A stretch of 64,000 nucleotides of DNA from JAMZMI01 sp039970095 (lineage in GTDB: Bacteria > Bacteroidota > Bacteroidia > Cytophagales > Cyclobacteriaceae): positions 10,041 to 74,040 of the forward strand of contig JBDVMP010000103.1 of assembly GCA_039970095.1 (NCBI GenBank), in the 5' to 3' direction. Of the stretch, positions 33,750-42,400 are shown in pieces (the first letter of the stretch is position 1; every line of letters begins with the position of its first letter). The position numbers were made by a program, and so were the translations under genes. Under the pieces are notes generated by a model. The model saw only the letters and a list, made by a program, of their open reading frames with translations, was not told the origin of the DNA and did no database searches.

Positions 33750-35804
33750 TCATTCCAGAATCTGGAATTCCACTCGCCTATTTCGGCCTCTGCCTTCCTT
33801 GGTGTCATTGCTGGCCACTGGTTCGGTTTCTCCATAGCCTATTACATCCATTTTGTCTCCGGTAATTCCCCTTTGTCTAAAATATGTGTAAACAGCTCTC
33901 GCTCTTCTTTGAGATAGTCCTTTGTTATATGCATCGTCCCCAACAGAATCAGTATGTCCTGAAATCTGGATTTTCTTGATGTTACCATCCTGCAAGTGTT
34001 CCAATATTCTATTGAGCTCAGGGTAAGAGGACGTCTTCAGAACCGCCTTATCAAAGTCGAAGAAGATATTGTTGATAACAATTTTGGCTTCCTTTTCGAT
34101 TTTTGTAAGGGTCAGATTCTGTTGAACAGAATCACTTGAGGAGACGTCATTGAAGTCAAAGTTTTGATTTTGAGAAAGGTAGCCATCCAGCTTGGCCAGC
34201 AAACCATATCTAGCCCCTGCTCGTACTTTAAACTGATAATTGCTGCCCTGCGTTTGCACATTTCCCACATCTACTCCATCTGGTAGTCTTTCTACCAATA
34301 CGACTGCATTGTCTATACCTTCACCCGTGCCTCCATCTATAACTTTTCCGTAGACGGTCATAAATATTTCATCTGGCTCAGGGTCTGACAAGTGCTCCAT
34401 AGATGCTGCCACCGGGCTCGAGTCATCTATAAATAGTTCTTCGGCTTTGAACCTGAATATGTCAGTGTCTTCATCCATGTCTCCTCTGGAAAAGTAGATG
34501 TGCTTACCGGACGAAGGAATGCTAAAATACTGGTCGTCTTGCTCACTATTGATTCCCGCACCGAGGTTTTCCGGTATCGACCATTTTTCCCACGACTCGT
34601 CCAGTCTCATAGCCACAAAAATGTCAGAACCGCCATATCCACTGATTCCGTTTGTAGAGTAGTATAGCGTACGACCATCCTGTGCCAGGAATGGAGCAAA
34701 ATCTTCACCCGCAGTGTTAACATCCTGACCAAGGTTTTTTGGTTCGGTCCATATCTTCCCTTTCTTGAAGGAAACATATAAATCCCTTGCTCCATAGGAG
34801 TCGTCGCGCTCTACTGAGGTCACAATCGCCTCTCCACTTGGTACAAGAAAAAAATCAGCTTTTGGCGAGTAGTTGTATTCGTTTTCTATTTCCATAGATT
34901 CCGGGTTTTCGAAATTGTCTCCTTTTCTCTTCGAAATGGATACTCCGGCATACATTCTACCTTTTTTTCCATATCGATTTCCAAGGATCAGCGTTTCCTC
35001 TCCGTCTACCATGGTGATGGAGCTAATGAAATTTGGCCCTTCCGTATTTAGTGGATCTCCCAGGTTTACTGCTGGCTTCCATTTTCCGGTTTCCTCATCC
35101 AGTTCGGACATCCAAATATCCTCAGGGTCGTCCACTCCTCCCACATTGTCAGGGTGATACTTACGGCTGAAATATAGCCTTTTACCATCTGGTGAAATTA
35201 TCGGGCTGTTTTCCTGATAAGTACTGTTCACATTGGCTCCCAGTTTTTCCGTTTCCACCTTGCTGTTTACTCCCGGAACCAGATTAATCAAAACACTGAT
35301 AGGAATATTTGACGCTGAAATTCCAACGGCATCAATACTATTAAAACCTGGAACCGCTTCACCATCTAATACCACTTTGATAGCATATACATCATATGGG
35401 GTGTCGTCAAAGAATAGATTCAGGAGCCTGCTCTCGATTGGAATAGCTCTGGGTGTAAGTTCAAAAAGCAGGTACTCGTCGTATTGCTCATTGTAAGCAT
35501 AGACAGCCTTTACTGCTCCTGGATTTTCAGACTCAGCAATAGCTACTTGCTTTGCTTTAATTGGCTGATCGAATGAAACAACTATAAATTGTTCGTCATT
35601 ATCATTTTTTGGTCTCCAGGCATTGGGGTTGTCTCCTCCTGATGGCAGCACGTTTGGTTTGTGCAAAGCCTGAATGGCCGAATAACCCAGCCGTCCGTAT
35701 TCAGAAGTGACATCCACCACTTCCGAGCCCCAAACGACAGTTTCCTGGGCTTGTATTGACGACCAGATAACCAGTGTCAATAAAGTGATTGCAAATTTAT
35801 TCAT
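33750..35804 (-). CDS. OmpA-family protein with discoidin-like and PD40 regions
   Basis: A 684-residue envelope protein with a signal peptide (to about residue 19). An N-terminal beta domain (20-165) resembles a discoidin fold (RLGYSAIQALHKPNVLP, FDQPIKAKQVAIAE). Next come PD40/WD40-like propeller repeats (SPIISPDGKRLYFSRK, DGRTLYYSTNGISGYGGSDIFVA), a carboxypeptidase-regulatory-like domain (around 475-560) and a C-terminal OmpA peptidoglycan-binding domain (SGHTDSVGDDAYNKGLSQRRARAV, NRRVEFQI). It resembles T9SS-linked PorE in its last domains but lacks the TPR head. Confidence 0.88.
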   Translation of the reverse strand: MNKFAITLLTLVIWSSIQAQETVVWGSEVVDVTSEYGRLGYSAIQALHKPNVLPSGGDNPNAWRPKNDNDEQFIVVSFDQPIKAKQVAIAESENPGAVKAVYAYNEQYDEYLLFELTPRAIPIESRLLNLFFDDTPYDVYAIKVVLDGEAVPGFNSIDAVGISASNIPISVLINLVPGVNSKVETEKLGANVNSTYQENSPIISPDGKRLYFSRKYHPDNVGGVDDPEDIWMSELDEETGKWKPAVNLGDPLNTEGPNFISSITMVDGEETLILGNRYGKKGRMYAGVSISKRKGDNFENPESMEIENEYNYSPKADFFLVPSGEAIVTSVERDDSYGARDLYVSFKKGKIWTEPKNLGQDVNTAGEDFAPFLAQDGRTLYYSTNGISGYGGSDIFVAMRLDESWEKWSIPENLGAGINSEQDDQYFSIPSSGKHIYFSRGDMDEDTDIFRFKAEELFIDDSSPVAASMEHLSDPEPDEIFMTVYGKVIDGGTGEGIDNAVVLVERLPDGVDVGNVQTQGSNYQFKVRAGARYGLLAKLDGYLSQNQNFDFNDVSSSDSVQQNLTLTKIEKEAKIVINNIFFDFDKAVLKTSSYPELNRILEHLQDGNIKKIQISGHTDSVGDDAYNKGLSQRRARAVYTYFRQRGITGDKMDVIGYGETEPVASNDTKEGRGRNRRVEFQILE

Positions 35805-35820
35805 AAGATTTAGGCGTTTT

Positions 35821-36513
35821 CTATTTTCGTATTACCCTGACCTCTACTCGACGGTTTTTGGTTTTAGCTTCGTCCGTTCGCTCAGTAGTCAAAGGTTGGG
35901 TACCTCCAAAAGCCTTGGTAAGCACCCTGGATTTTTTTACTCCTTTTTTTGTTAGGTATTCTTTTACTGCTTCCACACGCGCTTGTGAAAGTCTCATATT
36001 AGCATCTGCATTTCCTGCAAAATCTGTATGTCCTTCTAGCTGTATTACTGTGTTGGGCTTGGACTCAAGCCAACTCACCAATTCGTCCAACTCGTTATTT
36101 GAGCTTTCTGTAATCCGATCACTACCTCTGGCAAAAATCAGGTTCTCTAGTGTGATTAACTCTATTTCCTCTCCTGGTGCCAGGTACATTGTGAAAGCAA
36201 AAGAGCCGTCACCATCTTCATCACGTATAGTGACTTCTTGTTTAGAGGGGTTGTAGTCTGTTTTTTTTGCTGAAAAGTTATAGGCGACATCTTTGATCAG
36301 GAAAAACTCGGCTTCTCCATCAGTGCCACTTGTCCCCATTCCCATATCATCATAATATGGAAGCTTTTCGTACAAAACTGATGCTGTGATAGCTGAAGAG
36401 TCCTTTTCATTAAGGGTTTTAACGAAGACTTTGACAAAAACCTCTTCCTCGGCCTGGCCAAAAGCTATAAAGGAAATTGTTAGGAAAAAGGCTGTGATAA
36501 TGGTTTTAGACAT
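35821..36513 (-). CDS. OmpA-family protein
   Basis: A 230-residue protein with a signal peptide (MSKTIITAFFLTISFIAFG), a central beta region (around 25-110) and an OmpA domain: EGHTDFAGNADANMRLSQARVEAVKEYL, GGTQPLT and KNRRVEVRVIRK. It should bind peptidoglycan from the outer membrane or periplasm. It lies 16 bp upstream of the larger PD40-OmpA gene on the same strand, so the two are probably cotranscribed. The pairing suggests a shared envelope role. Confidence 0.88.
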   Translation of the reverse strand: MSKTIITAFFLTISFIAFGQAEEEVFVKVFVKTLNEKDSSAITASVLYEKLPYYDDMGMGTSGTDGEAEFFLIKDVAYNFSAKKTDYNPSKQEVTIRDEDGDGSFAFTMYLAPGEEIELITLENLIFARGSDRITESSNNELDELVSWLESKPNTVIQLEGHTDFAGNADANMRLSQARVEAVKEYLTKKGVKKSRVLTKAFGGTQPLTTERTDEAKTKNRRVEVRVIRK

Positions 36514-36561
36514 GTGAGCGGATGTTTATTAAAAAACGAAATAACGTATTTATACCGAAAT

Positions 36562-37869
36562 TTAAAAGTTTTTATCTGCCGCTACTACTGACTGTGGTAC
36601 TATTTGAGCATAAATTACTGAGTCTTTTGTCATCTCCAGCTGTTGCAACTGGTGCATTACAACGTTTTTACGATGGAGAAAGTCACTTCGCTTGTCAAGG
36701 TTTATCGGCTCTGATGGCGGCAAATCCACTTTCAAAGCATCTACTTGTACCCCGTTTTTCCAAAATCTAAAACACAAATGTGGTCCGTTGGCCAGCCCCG
36801 TGCTACCTACGTAACCAATAGTCTGACCCTGCTGTACCTTCACTCCAGGTCTGATACCCTTCGCTATTTTGGACATGTGGAGGTATTGTGTAGTGTAGTT
36901 GCTGTTATGGCGCACCTTGACATAGTTGCCATTGCCTCCGTGGTATCTCGCCTCCAAAACTACACCATCACCGACGGTCCGTATAGGAGTGCCAGTAGGG
37001 GCGGCATAATCCGTTCCCAGGTGAGCTCTGTACCTTTTGAGAACAGGGTGGAACCTTCTGGGGTTATATCTACTGCTTATTCTTGAATAGTTGAGAGGTG
37101 CTCGCAAAAAGGTTTTTCTTAGGCTGTTGCCCTGCTCATCAAAATAGCTTTCTACACCGTCATTGTCATAATTTACAGCAAAGTATTCCTTTCCGAAATG
37201 GTTGAAATACGCCCCTGAAATTTTCCCTACATTGATAATTTCATCCCCAACTTTTTCTACTTCGTAAATGACTTTAAATGAATCTCCTTTTTGTATCCTG
37301 AAGAAATCAACCTGCCATGCGAATATGTCCACCAGACGGTTTACCAAAATGGGAGTAGCTCCCTGCTCCAGTACAGACTCATACAAAGAAGTGTTGATCT
37401 CAGCCACAAGTGTTTCCTGAGATATGGTCGTTGGCCTTTTATGCCTTGTTACATAAATGGAGTCTTGAAGGTTGAAAACGACATATTCGGTTTTATCCGG
37501 CTCAAACACGAAATGAGTTGCTGTTTTTATAGAATCTCCATCTAAGAACACGGAGTAGGGATAGCCTGCTTTCAATTTTCGTACGTCAAAAACACCCTTA
37601 GATGCTTTTGCGACAGCATAGATAGTCTCATTACTGATGTTATACGTTGAAAGTATTTCGGATAGGTTTTGATTCCATCTTATTTTACCCACCTTTTCCT
37701 CCAGGGAGTCAATGGCTATACCATACTTGAGGGTGGGAACAAACGTCACTGTGGTGTCTTCATATGGCACGTCAACAATATTGGTTGTAGGGCCATTTGA
37801 AACACATGAAATAATGGAAACTAATGAGAGGGTAATCAGTAACTGATTGGTGAATTTCTTAGCAGACAT
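36562..37869 (-). CDS. M23 peptidase lipoprotein, His-to-Cys at a metal site
   Basis: A 435-residue lipoprotein (lipobox Cys22 in VSIISCVSN). It has an N-terminal region with LysM/OapA-like features (ISNETIYAVAKASKGVFDV...AGYPYSVFLDGD, about 78-112) and a C-terminal M23 domain. The metal motif HLGTD is present (His283, Asp287), as is His331 in QYLHMSK. The last motif reads GPHLCFRFW where most M23 peptidases have HLH, so the third ligand is Cys366. From memory, other Bacteroidota share HxC. It probably cuts peptidoglycan cross-links and lies 48 bp upstream of the OmpA pair. Confidence 0.88.
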   Translation of the reverse strand: MSAKKFTNQLLITLSLVSIISCVSNGPTTNIVDVPYEDTTVTFVPTLKYGIAIDSLEEKVGKIRWNQNLSEILSTYNISNETIYAVAKASKGVFDVRKLKAGYPYSVFLDGDSIKTATHFVFEPDKTEYVVFNLQDSIYVTRHKRPTTISQETLVAEINTSLYESVLEQGATPILVNRLVDIFAWQVDFFRIQKGDSFKVIYEVEKVGDEIINVGKISGAYFNHFGKEYFAVNYDNDGVESYFDEQGNSLRKTFLRAPLNYSRISSRYNPRRFHPVLKRYRAHLGTDYAAPTGTPIRTVGDGVVLEARYHGGNGNYVKVRHNSNYTTQYLHMSKIAKGIRPGVKVQQGQTIGYVGSTGLANGPHLCFRFWKNGVQVDALKVDLPPSEPINLDKRSDFLHRKNVVMHQLQQLEMTKDSVIYAQIVPQSVVAADKNF

Positions 37870-37996
37870 ACGTAATAACAGATCGCCGTTAGGTTTTTTT
37901 GAAACATTGGTGGTGGTTCATAAAAACTGATGCAAAGTTATCAACATTCTGCACAAGAGCCTGCCAAATAGTTAAAACCTTATCATCATGGTATAA

Positions 37997-38026
37997 ACGG
38001 GCACAAAACAAACCCTTTGTGCCCGT
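37997..38026 (-). terminator. Terminator of the M20 dipeptidase gene
   Basis: ACGGGCACAAA and TTTGTGCCCGT form a perfect 11-bp stem with an 8-base loop. On the minus strand it follows the dipeptidase stop codon by 9 bp and is followed by TTTATACC. Confidence 0.7.
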
Positions 38027-38035
38027 CATCAAATA

Positions 38036-39412
38036 TCAGCTTTTCGCCTCAGCGAAGTATTTATAAAAGTGGGTAATCGTTTCGATTCCTTTGTAAAAAT
38101 TAAACAGACCATAACTTTCGTTTGGGGAGTGGATGGCATCCGAATCCAGTCCGAAACCCATTAATATCGGATCCAGATCCAGCTCTTGCTGAAACAACGC
38201 TGTGATTGGGATGCTGCCTCCTTCTCTGGTGGGTATTGGGGTTTTGCCCCATGCCGCTTCGAATGCTTTGCTGGCTGCACGGTATGAATCCGAGTCAGTA
38301 GAAACGACAGCCGGTTCACCTCCGTGGTGAGGAGTGACACTAACCCTTACATAATCTGGTGCAATTGACCTGAAGTGATTGGCAAATAGTTCCGTGATTT
38401 CCTCACTTACTTGATTGGGCACCAACCTCATTGAAATTTTAGCATTGGCCTTAGAAGGTAAAACTGTTTTCGCTCCTTCTCCAATGTATCCACCCCAGAT
38501 TCCATTTACATCCAATGACGGTCTGATTCCTGTTCTTTCAATGGTGGAAAAGCCCTTTTCTCCTTTGATATCATCAATATCCAGGTCTTTTTTATATTCG
38601 TCCAGGTCAAATGGTGCCTTGGCCATTTCGCTACGTTCAGCATCCGTAAGTGTCTGTACCTTATCATAAAAACCAGGAATCAATACCTTTCCGTCTTCAT
38701 CCTGCAGCTTGCTGATCATATCACATAGTACATTGATCGGGTTGGCCACAGCTCCACCGTAAACACCAGAGTGTAAGTCCCTGTTTGGCCCTGTAACTTC
38801 TACTTCCATGTAGCTCAAGCCTCTCAAACCCACGGTAATGCTAGGTGTGTCATTGCTAATAATCGATGTATCCGAAATAAGAATGACGTCTGCTTTAAGC
38901 TTTTCTTTATTGTTTTTCACAAAGGCTTCCAGGTTTGATGAGCCTACTTCCTCCTCACCTTCGATCATAAACTTTGCATTGCAGAATAGCGAACCTGTTT
39001 TCACCATCGACTCGAAAGCTTTGACGTGCATATACATCTGCCCTTTGTCATCGCATGCACCACGGGCATATATACGGTCGTTTTTGATCACCGGCTCAAA
39101 TGGCGGAGAATCCCACAGTTCGTAAGGGTCTGCGGGCTGAACGTCATAATGGCCATAAACCAAAACGGTAGGAAGCGTTGGGTCGATGATTTTTTCAGCG
39201 TAAATAATTGGGTGGGCAGGGCCTGCTGTGGTCTCATGAATCTCAGCAACATCGGCTCCAGCATCTATGAAACTTTGCTTGACAAAGTCGGCTGCCTTTC
39301 TTACGTCTCCTTTGAACTTCGGGTCTGCGCTGACAGAAGGTATTCTTAGCAGGTCGAGGAGTTCATCAAGAAACTTTTCTTTGTTTTCTTCTAAATAGGT
39401 TAATGCTTGCAT
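38036..39412 (-). CDS. M20 family dipeptidase
   Basis: A 458-residue metallopeptidase that hydrolyses dipeptides. The zinc and catalytic motifs are YGHYDVQPAD (His and Asp), GACDDKGQ (bridging Asp), EGEEEVGSSN (Glu base and ligand) and SDTSI (Asp). The dimerisation domain lies around residues 200-330. The late HSPNESYG segment carries the last His. There is no signal peptide, so it acts in the cytoplasm. It lies 20 bp downstream of the giant gene on the same strand and has its own strong terminator. Confidence 0.95.
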   Translation of the reverse strand: MQALTYLEENKEKFLDELLDLLRIPSVSADPKFKGDVRKAADFVKQSFIDAGADVAEIHETTAGPAHPIIYAEKIIDPTLPTVLVYGHYDVQPADPYELWDSPPFEPVIKNDRIYARGACDDKGQMYMHVKAFESMVKTGSLFCNAKFMIEGEEEVGSSNLEAFVKNNKEKLKADVILISDTSIISNDTPSITVGLRGLSYMEVEVTGPNRDLHSGVYGGAVANPINVLCDMISKLQDEDGKVLIPGFYDKVQTLTDAERSEMAKAPFDLDEYKKDLDIDDIKGEKGFSTIERTGIRPSLDVNGIWGGYIGEGAKTVLPSKANAKISMRLVPNQVSEEITELFANHFRSIAPDYVRVSVTPHHGGEPAVVSTDSDSYRAASKAFEAAWGKTPIPTREGGSIPITALFQQELDLDPILMGFGLDSDAIHSPNESYGLFNFYKGIETITHFYKYFAEAKS

Positions 39413-39432
39413 ATATCGCGGGTTATTATTTA

Positions 39433-42400
39433 TTAGAACCCAAATCCATCGTCTTCATCTGAACTGGTGTCATTTGGTTCCTCTATTGTTTCAATTGTAT
39501 CAAACCCTTCGTCCTCTTCGATATCAAAATCGTCCGGGTAAACGAGGTTAAAGGCTTCTTTTATTCCAAAATAATTTTCTCTGAATGAATTCACAAAGCT
39601 TAGGGTTTCGTTTTCATCCCCTCCGACGACCACCAGTTCATTGGGGCCTGCTTTACCGTAATTTGACTTTTCGTTTACGGTCAGGTTGAAGTCCGTGTTG
39701 GAGGCATACATGAGTAGAGTATTGGATGCGTATGAAATGAAATACCAGGTACCTGGTGCCGCTTGAATAAATAAGTTCAGCACGTCTTCATTGGATGCAT
39801 CTTTTTTAATCTCAAGAAACCCATCCAGTTTGGCGTTGATATCCATCCCAAAAATATTTGATACTCCTATTTTGGTGGTATTGTACCATGCCCTGTGCGA
39901 TTGAGACCATTTCATCTTTACTCCAGAGATGACCAGCGAAGTTTTCATTTTGTCACTCACTTTTAGCAAAGGGATATAGTCCTTCAGGCTGGATTTTTCA
40001 TAGTCTTTGGCTTCTTCATCAGAGGTTACATTGGCCAGCTTGTAGAGTAGCTCTAGCGAAATATCATTGGCTTGAGGCGGCCCCAGCCGCTCAACTATAT
40101 CGATCAGATCCTTTCCCATCAACTCCATGTAAGCTTCACTGTCGAAAATATCCAAACCTACCATGGCATCAATCTGGAATTCCTTGGATTCCAGATTTCC
40201 GGTACCCATCACAGAGCCAAAAACCTTGACTCTGTCTGCATACGGACCAAAAAAATTTGCTCTGCCCTCAAATACCACGTCTTTGGTTTCATCTGAGTAA
40301 ATCATGGTATGTCCCTCGTATGACTCACCAATTGATTTAGCCTGAGCCTCTATTTTATAAATCTTGTCGAGCGTGTCATATTTCAGTAGCCCTTTGGCCA
40401 GGAAAAAATCCTCATCTGACGGTGCTTTTCGTTTGTCCACAAAAGAGCCATAAACCTCACCTCGAAGGTCATAGTGTAGTCCGGCCAAAACAGGATCTTC
40501 ATCTTCAAAATACGAATTGTCAAAGTCAACAATGATGTTGGGGTCTTCATCTTTCTTTTCATGCTTGACCCAGGCATTGTATCCTGGCTTTTCGAGATCA
40601 AGTTTCACATACCCGTCGAGTTCCAGCGCCTTTCGGTATGCATACATCTTGACTTTGCCTTTGTAGAAAAAGCCCGGGGAAATTCTCAGGTTTTGTTTTT
40701 CTAAAACCTCACCGTGCGATACCGTCATCTTCTGCTTTTTCTTCTCACCAATGTTTACGTCATCCAGGTTAAATTCATTGAACTGAATATCGAAAGTATC
40801 AATGCCTGTGATCAGGGAGTACTTGGCTGACCCAACAAATTTGTTTCGTGAAAGGATCTTAATGTCTGCAGAGTGTAAGTAGTGATATTCATTTAGGGTG
40901 TCTATTTTAATAGTCGCATTGTTGAACTCCTGAAGCTCGGAGTTTTCAAGAATCGTGGTTTCGCCATTTGCTGGGGTGATTTCTGCGTCTGCTACTATAA
41001 TGTAAGGAATTCCCTGAATGAATAATTCTTTGGTATTAAAATCATAATCAGCTCGCTCTGCGCTGAATTTGAGTCCTTCCAATTGTTCTCTGGTTGAGTA
41101 AAAATAGGAGTCCTCAATAGGAACATTTGGTGGTTTGCTCATGGTTACCACCGAGTCTTCCAAATCCCAAACAGCCTGTGTAATTGAAGTATTCATCTGT
41201 GCATACGGAAAAGAAATAGCGGCTACCCCTGCTTTTTCTGGCCTTACATTAGCCGTGTTGTTAATCAAGTCAAACTCCAAACTAATATCGCTACCGGCCA
41301 TGGCTGGTTTTTCCGGATTGTCTGTCAAAACCTCAAACTCGGCATGACGCGCCGAATAGGAGTACTGCTCAAAGGTCAACTCGCTTGACTCTGCAACAGA
41401 ACCTCGTGTATGCATGACTCCTGACCCAAATACCCCACTCGATGTGATATTTGCCTCACCATCAAGCTCGGCGGTTGCATTGTAAAATTTAAATGGCTCA
41501 TAGAGATTTCGCAGATACATGCTATCCTTTCGCGGCAGCCAGTGCATTCGGTATGGACCCAAAACCGCCTCTGGATAACTGGCTCCATTCACATTGCCAG
41601 CACCGATGAACCCGCTCGTACCAACGGCGGCAACCGAATCCGGATAATAAACGATATCGTCCGAATATATAGTCGATGTGAAGAAGTCAATCTTTCCTTT
41701 TCCTCTAATACCATCTGCACTCAAGTAAATTTTCTCGTACGTTTTAGCCGCAGTACCATAAAGGTTATAACCTTCAGGGGGCATCTGGTGTACAAATCCC
41801 AAGGATTTGTCGGGCTGGATGCGGAGGGTTTCTTCAAACGTAGGAAAGATACCTCCGGAATTGAACCTTCCCTCAAAGGAAATGGCATTGTCTACTGCAA
41901 GGCTATCTTCATCAAAAGGAGGAATGACAAACCGTACTGATTTGTCGTAAGCTCCGTCCAAAACTTCCTTCCCGTCAAAGTACACTACCGCTTCTTTTTC
42001 TGAAGTAAAGTGCGGGTAACCACCCGATGGTTTTACTCCCGACTTGTCGCTAGGGTCATCCAAATAAAGCACTCCCGCCGTTTCAGTAATCTCATTGTGC
42101 AGAGCCAGTTTGTGTTCCTCCCCCCCAAGCGACTCATCTATTTGGTGCAGCTCTATCCTAATAGAGTCTACTTCTGGCATATTGATGAGAAATCCCTCAT
42201 AATCAAACAGAAACGAACTCCCCATATATCTGAAATCGCCCGCCACTACTGCTCCGTCAAACTCTACATTTTTTCCTTTTAATACTTTGAGGTTTCCTTC
42301 CTTGGGTAGCGCTTTGACCTCAAAATCTGAAGTGGGGTAAAATGAACCAACTCCTCGCATTTTGAGTGTGCCTGAGTCCAAACTCAAAGTTGCGTTAGGT

